A stretch of DNA of 18,250 nt from JACVRW01 sp040509755 (GTDB taxonomy: Bacteria; Actinomycetota; Thermoleophilia; Solirubrobacterales; Thermoleophilaceae), in assembly GCA_040509755.1 (NCBI GenBank), contig JBEVKF010000001.1:1-18250 (forward strand), read 5' to 3'. Below, piece by piece: positions 5,291 to 11,543 of the stretch; the stretch's first letter is position 1; each line of letters opens with the position of its first letter. A model generated the notes under the pieces. That model saw only the letters and a program-made list of their open reading frames with translations, ran no database searches and was not told where the DNA came from. The translations under genes were made by a program, and so were the position numbers.

Positions 5291-7917
5291 GCGTCGAGCC
5301 GGCATCCAGCCTCGAACCTCAAGCCAATGACCCAGCGGACGACTCCGGGACGAGCGCCGCCGACTCGAATGGCGCCGCCCTGGCGACGACGGGCTCTGGA
5401 GACGGTCTCACTCCTCCCTCGCTCACCGGCGCGGGGCGCCGCTTTCTTTCAGACCTGATCGTCGAGCTCGGCTTCGTGGACGCGGACACCGTGGCCGCGG
5501 CCGTAGAGTCCGCGCGCAGGCCCGGGATGACCGTGGAGAAGGTGCTGCTCGCACAGGGCGCGCTGACCGAGGACGAGCTCGCTCGCGCGCTCGCGGAGCG
5601 CTACGGACTCGACCACATCGACCTGACCGCCTACGAGGTCGATCGCTCCGCCGCCGGCCTGCTGCAGGAAAGCTCGGCAAAGCGCTACCGCGCCGTGCCC
5701 GTGGGCTTCAGCGGAGACAGCTCGCTGGTGGTGGCGGTGGCCGACCCGTCCGACTCGCTTGGCCTGAGCGACATCGCCGTCATGACGAAGCTAGCGGTGC
5801 GGCCGGCGGTAGCGGCGCGCTCGCAGATCGACGAGCTGATCGAGGACCTGGACTTCATGGAGGGGCCGATCAACCCCCTCGCTCAGACCGTAGGAACCGT
5901 GATCGTGCCGCCGTCCGAGGCGAGCGTCGAGCCCGTGGCCGCGCCTGCGGCCGTGGCGCCCGCTCGGGTCGACGACGGAGTTGCCTTCGCGCGCGTCGAG
6001 GAGCTCGAGGCCGCGCTGACAACCGAGCGCGAGCGACGCACCGCAGAGCTCGATGCGCTGCGCGAGGGCCACCAGCGGGCGCTCGACGCCGAGCGTGAGC
6101 GCCACGGCTCAGGGGCGATCGCCGACCGCGAGCGCCACGCCGCGGAGCTGGCGTCCGATCGCGAACGTCATTCACGCGAGCTCGCCGCCCTGCGGGACAG
6201 CCTGGAGGGCGGCGCCGGCGCGGCCGCCTCGAAGGCCGCGGAGCTTCAGGAGGCGCTCGACGCCGAGCGCGCCGCCCACGTCGACGAGGCGGACGACCTC
6301 AAGCGGACGCTCGACGTCGCGCGGACCGAGCACGCTCGCGCCCTGGAGGCCACCAAGGCCGAGCACAGCCGCGCCCTCGATGCCCTCAAAGCCTCCCAGG
6401 CGAGCGAGATCGACGAGCTGCGCGCAGCGGCCCGGCAGTCAGCCGCCGATCACACCCGCGAGCTGGCGGAGCTGCGCGACGCGGGCGAGGCCGCCGCTGC
6501 CGAGCGCGCCCGCGAGGTGGTGGAGCTGCGCAAGATGGCCGATTCCGTCGAGAGCCGCAGCGCACGCGAGACCGCCGAGCTGCGCGACATCCTCGAAACC
6601 GAGCGAGCCAAGCACGACGAGACGGTCACCGAGCTGCGCGGCCAGGTGGAGCTCGAGCGCGGCGCTCATGACGTCGCGGCGGCGGAGCTGCGAACCGCCC
6701 TCGACGACGAACGAAAGCGCCACGCGGCGGATCTCGAGTCCGCGCGGTCCGCGCTGGAGTCGGAGCAGGCCAACCGCACGGAGGCGCTCACCAAGGGCCA
6801 GGAGCGCCACGCCGCGGAGCTCGCCAAGCTGAGCAAGGGCTTCGAGTCAGAGCAGGCACGCCACGCCGCCGAGGCCGTCCGGCTGACCGATGTCCTCAAG
6901 GAAGAGAAGACCCGCCACCTCGACGAGGTCAACGAGCTCAAGGCGGCCGTCGACGCCGAACGCGAGAAGCGCAAGGAGAGGCTGGCCGAGCTGCGCGACG
7001 AGAACGACCACGCGCGCACCGAGCAGGCTCAGGAGATCACGCGGCTGGAGTCCGCGCTCGAAGGCGAGCGCACCATCAAGGACCGCGCAATCGCCGAGCT
7101 GCGCGAGCAGCTCACGCTTGTCGCCGAGGAGCACGACCGCGCGGTCACCTCGCTCAAGAGCTCGCTGGAGTCCGAGCGCACCCGGCGTGAAGAGGCCGAG
7201 GCCATCTCCGCGGAGGACGGCGAGCTGCAGGAGCGCATATCGACCCTCCAGACGCACCTGGACGACGCTTCGTCTCGCAACGAGGAGCTCGAGAACGAGG
7301 GTACGGCGGTCCGCGGGCGCATCAAGGAGCTCGAGGAAGAGCTCGAGGCGGCCGTCGCCTCTTCGGGCGACAGCGAGGAAACCGAGCGCATGCGCGCCGA
7401 GCTCGCCGATGCGCGCGCCGCGGCGGCCGAAGCCGGCGAGCTGCGAAGCGAGCTCGAAAGACTGCGTAGCGAGGTCGAGGACGCCGACACCCTGCGCTCT
7501 GAGGCCGAGGACCTGCGCGCCGCAGCTGCCGGCGCCGAGTCGCTCAAGGGCGAGGCCGACTCCCTGCGCGAGGAGCTCGAGGCCCTGCGCGCCGCGGCCG
7601 CCGACGCGGAGGCCCTGCGCGCGGAGCTCGAGGAGCTGCGCGACGCCGCCAAGGGCGCCGAGACAGTCCGCTCCGAGCTCGACGAGGCCCGCGAACGCCT
7701 GGAGGACCTCGAGGACGCCGACCGCCGCGCCGAGCACGCCCGGACCGCGCTGTCGGAGCTACGCGAAGAGAACGAGCGCCAGGCCGAGCTGAGTGCCCAG
7801 ACAGAGCGCGAGCTGCAGGACAAGATCACCGGCGCCGAGCGCGAGATGGTGGCGATGTCCAAGCGCTTCGACGACCTCGCCGAAGCCATCGCCAACGCCC
7901 GCCGCGGGGGTCGTTAG
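5287..7917 (+). CDS. MshEN-domain protein with giant coiled-coil rod
   Basis: 876 residues starting at the ATG that overlaps the preceding stop. Residues 1-48 are a Ser/Asp/Ala-rich disordered head. Residues about 50-186 match the MshEN (type II secretion/PilB ATPase N-terminal) domain, a family known to bind c-di-GMP: two copies of a helix pair (FLSDLIVELGFVDADTVAAAV; VEKVLLAQGALTEDELARAL), then AERYGLDHIDLTAYEVD, YRAVPVGF, LVVAVADPSD and AVRPAVAARSQIDELIEDL. Residues 187-232 are a Pro/Ala linker. From about 238 to 870 everything is Glu/Ala/Leu/Arg coiled coil with no ATPase domain, membrane segment or Cys. Residues 238-638 divide exactly into 18- and 11-residue units; 701-792 into 17- and 24-residue units. 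The tail ends KRFDDLAEAIANARRGGR. The open frame continues upstream to 4738, but that part is Arg-rich shadow of the GGDEF-like gene. Function unknown; a cytoplasmic rod responding to c-di-GMP is inference. Confidence 0.85.
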   Translation: MSVEPASSLEPQANDPADDSGTSAADSNGAALATTGSGDGLTPPSLTGAGRRFLSDLIVELGFVDADTVAAAVESARRPGMTVEKVLLAQGALTEDELARALAERYGLDHIDLTAYEVDRSAAGLLQESSAKRYRAVPVGFSGDSSLVVAVADPSDSLGLSDIAVMTKLAVRPAVAARSQIDELIEDLDFMEGPINPLAQTVGTVIVPPSEASVEPVAAPAAVAPARVDDGVAFARVEELEAALTTERERRTAELDALREGHQRALDAERERHGSGAIADRERHAAELASDRERHSRELAALRDSLEGGAGAAASKAAELQEALDAERAAHVDEADDLKRTLDVARTEHARALEATKAEHSRALDALKASQASEIDELRAAARQSAADHTRELAELRDAGEAAAAERAREVVELRKMADSVESRSARETAELRDILETERAKHDETVTELRGQVELERGAHDVAAAELRTALDDERKRHAADLESARSALESEQANRTEALTKGQERHAAELAKLSKGFESEQARHAAEAVRLTDVLKEEKTRHLDEVNELKAAVDAEREKRKERLAELRDENDHARTEQAQEITRLESALEGERTIKDRAIAELREQLTLVAEEHDRAVTSLKSSLESERTRREEAEAISAEDGELQERISTLQTHLDDASSRNEELENEGTAVRGRIKELEEELEAAVASSGDSEETERMRAELADARAAAAEAGELRSELERLRSEVEDADTLRSEAEDLRAAAAGAESLKGEADSLREELEALRAAAADAEALRAELEELRDAAKGAETVRSELDEARERLEDLEDADRRAEHARTALSELREENERQAELSAQTERELQDKITGAEREMVAMSKRFDDLAEAIANARRGGR
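5998..7200 (+). repeat. gapless array of 54-bp and 33-bp coding repeats (18- and 11-residue coiled-coil units)
   Basis: Residues 238-638 of the MshEN coiled-coil protein divide, without gap or overlap, into eighteen 18-residue and seven 11-residue units (18x18 + 7x11 = 401). Typical 18-mers: AELRDILETERAKHDETV, TELRGQVELERGAHDVAA, AELRTALDDERKRHAADL, NELKAAVDAEREKRKERL. Typical 11-mers: DALREGHQRAL, ASDRERHSREL, EATKAEHSRAL, TKGQERHAAEL. The 18-mer consensus is roughly x-E-L-(R/K)-x-x-L-x-x-E-R-x-x-H-x-x-x-(L/V/A). The 11-mer corresponds to the unit minus seven residues. The array is conserved at protein level and degenerate at DNA level. Confidence 0.8.
7387..7662 (+). repeat. second coiled-coil array with 17- and 24-residue units
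   Basis: Residues 701-792 of the same protein read as consecutive units of 17, 17, 17, 24 and 17 residues, e.g. ELRSELERLRSEVEDAD, TLRSEAEDLRAAAAGAE and ALRAELEELRDAAKGAE; the 24-mer has one extra heptad. Several share a (R)AAAA(D/G)AE end. The period differs from the first array, so the rod has two segments of different helical pitch. Confidence 0.65.
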
Positions 7918-7983
7918 CCACCCCCCGCCACAGAGTCGTCAGCCACCCCGCCCCGAGCGGTAGCACCCCGCCCCGAGCGGTAG
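7910..7983. repeat. short tandem repeats between convergent genes
   Basis: Two perfect 20-bp copies (unit CACCCCGCCCCGAGCGGTAG) lie at 7944-7963 and 7964-7983, followed by a decayed start of a third. Just before, a 15-base motif GTCGT(T/C)AGCCACCCC occurs at 7910-7924 and 7935-7949; its first copy spans the stop codon of the MshEN gene. The 82-bp gap between the MshEN and miaB stops consists almost wholly of these repeats. No classical terminator was seen. Confidence 0.8.
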
Positions 7984-7999
7984 CAGCCCGCCGCCTTCG

Positions 8000-9319
8000 T
8001 CAGACCAAGCGCGCGAGTAGGCGCTCTTCGCCAGCCAGCGTCGTGCTGGTGGCGGAGCCGACCTCGACCTGCGTGAGCTCGCCGGGCGCCGCCATGCCAC
8101 TGAAGTTCACCGTCTTGTTGTGGCGAGTCCGTCCGCGCAGGCGGGCAGGATCGGTCCGCGACGGTCCCTCCACGAGCACCTCCATGGTGCGCCCCACGAA
8201 GCGCTGCGCACGCTCGGCGGCGTGGCGCTGGACGGTCTCCACCAGGCGGTCCATGCGCGCGCGCTTCACTCCGCTCGGCAGCGCGTCGTCGAGCTCGGCC
8301 GCCAGCGTCCCTCGGCGCGGGGAGAAGATGAACGTGAACGCGGAGTCGTAGCTCACCTGCTCGACCACGTCCATCGTCTCGTCGAAGTCGGAGTCGGTCT
8401 CCCCCGGGAAGCCGACGATGATGTCGGTGGTGAGCGCGCAGTCGGGCACGCGCTCGCGGAACATCGCCACTCGGTCGAGGTAGCGCTCGCGGTTGTAGGT
8501 GCGGCGCATCGCCTTGAGCACGCGCGACGACCCCGACTGCAGCGGCAGGTGGATGTGCTCGCAGACGCTCGGCAGCTCGACGTGGGCGCGGATCACGTCC
8601 TCGCGTATGTCTTTTGGATGGGGACTCGTGTACCTGATGCGCTCCACTCCGTCGATGGCGTCGACCATGTGGAGAAGCTCGGCGAAGCTCGTTTTCGCCC
8701 CCCTCGGGAGGTCGCGCCCGTAGGAGCACACGTTCTGCCCCAGCAGCGTGACCTCGCGCACCCCGTCGCCCGCCAGCCGCTCGACCTCGGCGACCAGCTC
8801 CTGCGCCGGCCGCGACACCTCGCGCCCGCGTGTGGAGGGCACGATGCAGTACGAGCACGCACAGTTGCAGCCCACCGAGATCTGCACCCAGGCCTGGTGG
8901 TCGCGCTCGCGCTTCATCGGCAGGTGGCCCGTGAAGCCCTCGAACTCGAAGTAACCCTGTGCGCTCAGGCTGTCGCTCGTCAGAAACTCGGCGAGCCGGT
9001 GAACCTGACCGGGTCCGAAGGCCACGTCGACGAACGGGAACAGCTCGAACACCTGGTCCTTCATCGACTGCGACCAGCACCCGCCGATCCCGACCACGCG
9101 CCCCGGGTTCTCTGCCTTCAGCCGCTTGGCCTCACCCAGGTGCCCGACGAGGCGGGTGTCGGCCTTCTCGCGAATCGAGCAGGTGTTGAACAGGATCAGG
9201 TCGGCCCCGTCCCGCTCGTCAGCCTCGCTATAGCCGATCGACTCGAGCATCCCCTTCATGCGCTCGGAGTCGTGCTCGTTCATCTGGCAGCCGAACGTGG
9301 TCAGGTGATACGTCTTCAT
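8000..9319 (-). CDS. miaB: tRNA-2-methylthio-N6-dimethylallyladenosine synthase
   Basis: 439 residues, a full-length methylthiotransferase that adds the 2-methylthio group to isopentenyl-adenosine 37 of tRNAs. N-terminal UPF0004 domain with three cluster-binding cysteines: TFGCQMNEHDSE (Cys11), NTCSIREKA (Cys47), GGCWSQ (Cys81). The radical-SAM motif is GCNCACSYCIVPSTRGRE with Cys151, Cys155 and Cys158. Then LLGQNVCSYG, RYTSPHPKDI, HIHLPLQSGSSRVLKAMRRTYNRERY and DIIVGFPGETDSDF, all typical of MiaB rather than MtaB or RimO. The last about 65 residues form a TRAM domain (VGRTMEVLVEG ... GRTRHNKTVNF). ATG 9319 starts MKTYHLTTFGCQMN as in homologues; the frame is open much further upstream but that is Arg/Pro-rich noise antisense to the MmcQ gene. 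miaA is not adjacent. Confidence 0.97.
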   Translation of the reverse strand: MKTYHLTTFGCQMNEHDSERMKGMLESIGYSEADERDGADLILFNTCSIREKADTRLVGHLGEAKRLKAENPGRVVGIGGCWSQSMKDQVFELFPFVDVAFGPGQVHRLAEFLTSDSLSAQGYFEFEGFTGHLPMKRERDHQAWVQISVGCNCACSYCIVPSTRGREVSRPAQELVAEVERLAGDGVREVTLLGQNVCSYGRDLPRGAKTSFAELLHMVDAIDGVERIRYTSPHPKDIREDVIRAHVELPSVCEHIHLPLQSGSSRVLKAMRRTYNRERYLDRVAMFRERVPDCALTTDIIVGFPGETDSDFDETMDVVEQVSYDSAFTFIFSPRRGTLAAELDDALPSGVKRARMDRLVETVQRHAAERAQRFVGRTMEVLVEGPSRTDPARLRGRTRHNKTVNFSGMAAPGELTQVEVGSATSTTLAGEERLLARLV

Positions 9320-9329
9320 GCCCGCGCCG

Positions 9330-9339
9330 AGGATAGCCT
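9330..9339. promoter_or_regulatory. overlapping divergent -10-like boxes, candidate bidirectional promoter
   Basis: Only 26 bp separate the miaB and MmcQ-family start codons. On the plus strand TAGCCT (9334-9339) lies six bases before GTG 9346. On the minus strand TATCCT (9335-9330) lies ten bases before ATG 9319. The two TAnnnT boxes overlap by the self-complementary TA at 9334-9335. Both transcripts would be leaderless or nearly so. No clear ribosome binding site is seen for either gene, which agrees. Confidence 0.4.
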
Positions 9340-9345
9340 GGGCCG

Positions 9346-9699
9346 GTGTCCACCCGCTCCCGGCTCGTCGACCTCTGCACGGCCCTGCCCGAGGTGTCGG
9401 TCGAAGACGGGCAGCATATGGGCTTCTCGGTGCGCGGTAAGCGCTTTGCCTGGCTACTCGACGACCACCACGGCGACGGCCGGCTGGCGCTGAACTGCAA
9501 GGCGGCGCCGGGCGCGAACTCGGCGCTCGCCGAGCGCCACCCCGAGCGCTTCTTCCTGCCGTCCTACCTGGCCTCGCGTGGCTGGGTCGGTCTGCTGCTC
9601 GACACCAACGAGGTCGACTGGGATGAGGTCCACCGCCTCGTGCTGGAGGCCTACCTGCTGAGCGCACCCAAGCGGCTGGCCAACGAGCTTCGCGGCTAG
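9346..9699 (+). CDS. MmcQ/YjbR family protein
   Basis: 117 residues of the MmcQ/YjbR (CyaY-like fold, sometimes called DNA-binding) family: LVDLCTALPEVSVEDG, FSVRGKRFAWLLDDHHGDGRLALNCKA, RHPERFFLPSYLASRGWVGLLLD, and the final helix LVLEAYLLSAPKRLANEL. The signature 'LPE ... F.VRGK.FA ... GWV.L.L' is clear. Biochemical role is unproven in the family. GTG 9346 is preferred because a TAGCCT box lies six bases upstream. It is divergent from miaB and convergent with rny: its TAG stop and the rny TAG stop are the two strands of a single CTAG at 9696-9699. Confidence 0.9.
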   Translation: MSTRSRLVDLCTALPEVSVEDGQHMGFSVRGKRFAWLLDDHHGDGRLALNCKAAPGANSALAERHPERFFLPSYLASRGWVGLLLDTNEVDWDEVHRLVLEAYLLSAPKRLANELRG

Positions 9700-11195
9700 C
9701 GCGCGTAGTCCGTCGACCGGCTCTCGCGGATTACGGTCACCTTGATCTGGCCCGGGTCCTCGAGCTGCTTCTCGACCTCCCGCGCGATCTGGTGCGAGAG
9801 CAGAGTTGCCGCGTCGTCGTCGATCTCGTCGGGCTCCACGATCACGCGGATCTCGCGCCCGGCGTGCATGGCGTAGACCTTGTCGACACCGTCGTGGCTG
9901 GTGGCGATCGCCTCCAGCTCGCGCAGCCGTTTGACGTACTGCTCGAGCGACTCACCGCGGGCGCCCGGGCGAGCGCCAGAGAGGCTGTCGACGATCTGAA
10001 CGATCACCGCCTCGACGGTCTGCGGCTCCACCTCGTTGTGGTGGGCCTCCATGGCGTGAGCCACGCCCTCGTTCTCCTTGTAGCGCCGCGCCATCTCCCC
10101 GCCGACCAGCGCATGCGGCCCCTCGGTCTCGTGCGAGACCGCCTTGCCGATGTCGTGCAGCAGCGCCGCCCGAGCGGCCGTGCGGGGATCGGCCCCCAGC
10201 TCCGCCGCGAGCATCGAGGCCAGGCGAGCGCACTCGATCGAGTGGTGCAGCACGTTCTGCCCGTAGCTTGTGCGAAAGCGCAGCTTCCCGAGCAGCTTGA
10301 CCAGCTCGGGATGGAGCGATCCGACGTTCGCCTCGAAGACCGCCTGCTCGCCCACCTCGACGACGTGCTGGTCGATCTCCGACTTCGCCTGGTGGAAGGC
10401 CTCCTCGATGCGGGCCGGGTGGATGCGGCCGTCCTGGAGCAGCTTGTCCAGCGTGAGTCGCGCGGTCTCGCGGCGGACGCCGTCAAAGCCGGAGAGCAGA
10501 ACGGCGCCCGGGGTGTCATCGATGATGAAGTCGATTCCGGTGAGCGTCTCCAGTGCGCGGATGTTGCGTCCCTCGCGGCCGATGATGCGGCCCTTGAGCT
10601 CGTCGGACTTCAGCTCCACCACGGACACGGTGGTCTCCACCGCGTGGCTGGAGGCCACTCTCTGCATGACCGCCGCGAGGATGCTGCGGGCGCGGCGGTC
10701 GGCGTCGTGGCGGGTTTCCTCCTCGACCTGGCGGATGACGCGGGCGCTCTCGTGGCGTAGCTCGTCCTCGAGCGTGTGCATGAGGATCTGCTTGGCCTGT
10801 CCCGCGCTCAATCCGGCCACTCGCTCGAGCTCGCGGATCTGTCTGGTCTTTGTGTCCTTCAGGTCCTCGCGGGTGTGTTCGAGGTTGCGCTGTCGGTCGT
10901 CGAGCGAACGCTCGCGCTCCCCCAGCTGCTGGGACTGGGCATCGAGCGAGCTCTCCCTTGCCCGCAGGCGCTCCTCGAGCCGGGCGATCTCCGCGCGACG
11001 TGCGCGAAGCTCGTCCTCCGCCGCGTCGGAGTCGGCCACGGGCGCCGCTCTCGCAGTCGCCGTGGCGGCCCCATCGCGGAGCTCGGGTGCCGCGACTGCC
11101 CCCGGAGCGATCTGTGCGGCGCGCGGGCGCTGTACGAGCAGCACCACGGCCACGGCGACCGCTGCCGCCACCAGCGCCGCCAACACGATCTCCAT
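9696..11195 (-). CDS. rny: ribonuclease Y
   Basis: 499 residues, the membrane-anchored endoribonuclease that starts mRNA decay in many bacteria lacking RNase E. Domains: N-terminal transmembrane helix (about 2-21), Ala/Pro linker, long coiled coil (about 58-165), KH RNA-binding domain with GRIIGREGRNIR (202-213), HD domain with ALLHDIGKA (His347-Asp348) and upstream HHSIECARLA, then the RNase Y C-terminal domain ending VKVIRES-like (IKVTVIRESRS). Length and motif order match the family. A strong AGAGGGG ribosome binding site lies about eight bases before the ATG. It follows recX after a 348-bp structured gap, so it is probably transcribed separately. The linker is more Ala-rich than usual. 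Confidence 0.96.
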   Translation of the reverse strand: MEIVLAALVAAAVAVAVVLLVQRPRAAQIAPGAVAAPELRDGAATATARAAPVADSDAAEDELRARRAEIARLEERLRARESSLDAQSQQLGERERSLDDRQRNLEHTREDLKDTKTRQIRELERVAGLSAGQAKQILMHTLEDELRHESARVIRQVEEETRHDADRRARSILAAVMQRVASSHAVETTVSVVELKSDELKGRIIGREGRNIRALETLTGIDFIIDDTPGAVLLSGFDGVRRETARLTLDKLLQDGRIHPARIEEAFHQAKSEIDQHVVEVGEQAVFEANVGSLHPELVKLLGKLRFRTSYGQNVLHHSIECARLASMLAAELGADPRTAARAALLHDIGKAVSHETEGPHALVGGEMARRYKENEGVAHAMEAHHNEVEPQTVEAVIVQIVDSLSGARPGARGESLEQYVKRLRELEAIATSHDGVDKVYAMHAGREIRVIVEPDEIDDDAATLLSHQIAREVEKQLEDPGQIKVTVIRESRSTDYAR

Positions 11196-11213
11196 TTGGA
11201 TGTCCCCTCTGTT

Positions 11214-11231
11214 CCGGCGCAGCTGCGCCGG
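11214..11231 (-). promoter_or_regulatory. 18-bp perfect palindrome in the rny leader
   Basis: CCGGCGCAGCTGCGCCGG is a perfect palindrome ending 18 bases before the rny start codon, just outside the AGAGGGG ribosome binding site. As RNA it makes a 7-bp GC-rich stem with an AGCU loop; as DNA it could bind a dimeric protein. Confidence 0.45.
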
Positions 11232-11243
11232 CCTCGCCAGTCA

Positions 11244-11276
11244 GTCTCCGAGCGATCATGCTCGGCGCCGCGAGAC
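11244..11276 (-). promoter_or_regulatory. bulged stem-loop in the rny leader
   Basis: CCGAGC (11248-11253) pairs with GCTCGG (11260-11265) over loop GATCAT; outside it GTCT (11244-11247) pairs with AGAC (11273-11276), leaving a seven-base bulge. It is the second of three hairpins upstream of rny. Confidence 0.35.
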
Positions 11277-11298
11277 ACCAGTACGACTCTCACGCGGA

Positions 11299-11321
11299 GC
11301 GCGCGCCCGTGTGGCGCGCGC
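11299..11321 (-). promoter_or_regulatory. 9-bp GC stem-loop upstream of rny
   Basis: GCGCGCGCC (11299-11307) and GGCGCGCGC (11313-11321) pair perfectly around CGTGT. It is a very stable stem with no T tract, so it is more likely a leader structure than a terminator; alternating GC could also arise by chance in such a genome. Confidence 0.4.
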
Positions 11322-11413
11322 CGTGCAGCTGTTATGGACCTTCCCGAGGACCCCGGCCTGCCCGCACTCGGCGGAGCCCAGTGCTTGCGCCTGTCCCTCT
11401 AGGTGGGTCGGTG

Positions 11414-11497
11414 ATGGTCATTGTCCGCAAAGAAGTCGATTTGCTGGATGTTTCAGTCTCAACCGGCGGCCGAGCGACCGCTTTCACAGGAGGGTAA
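11414..11497 (+). CDS. possible 27-residue small protein (unrecognised)
   Basis: ATG 11414 to TAA 11497 encodes MVIVRKEVDLLDVSVS followed by TGGRATAFTGG. AGGTGG lies seven bases upstream, a good ribosome binding site. The codons use many A/T third positions (ATT, AAA, GAA, GAT, TTG, GTT, TCA), unlike the GC-ending genes around it, so it is either foreign, recently born, or not coding. It lies antisense to any recX-rny readthrough. I do not recognise it and assign no function. Confidence 0.25.
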   Translation: MVIVRKEVDLLDVSVSTGGRATAFTGG

Positions 11498-11520
11498 CCG
11501 GGCGCCGGGTCAGTCGCAAG

Positions 11521-11538
11521 CGGGCGAGAGCCTCCGCC
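11521..11538 (-). terminator. stem-loop shortly after the recX stop
   Basis: On the minus strand GGGCG and CGCCC pair around an eight-base loop, beginning about five bases after the recX stop. No T run follows, so intrinsic termination is doubtful; it may end the recA-recX transcript with help. Confidence 0.25.
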
Positions 11539-11543
11539 CACGG

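Larger units (their letters stand above)
11196..11543. other. 348-bp gap between recX and rny, structured, with one possible small ORF
   Basis: This is the only stretch over 300 bp without a firm gene. Its rny-proximal third holds three stem-loops (11214-11231, 11244-11276, 11299-11321) that would form in a long rny 5' leader. Its recX-proximal part is visibly less GC-rich (about 11411-11480) and contains a 27-codon plus-strand ORF with a ribosome binding site. A minus-strand frame at 11332-11541 is also open but Pro/Arg/Gly-rich and has no start signal. I recognise no known riboswitch, tRNA or small RNA family. Confidence 0.6.

Noticed and set aside
6847..7895. Long antisense open frames under the coiled coil (Leu/Gly-rich and Ser/Arg-rich)
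   Set aside because: They follow from the repetitive GAG/CTC/GCG codons of the coiled coil, lack start signals and show no domain sense.
8120..9493. 457-codon plus-strand open frame antisense to miaB
   Set aside because: miaB has all cysteine motifs; the antisense frame is His/Val/Leu/Arg noise.
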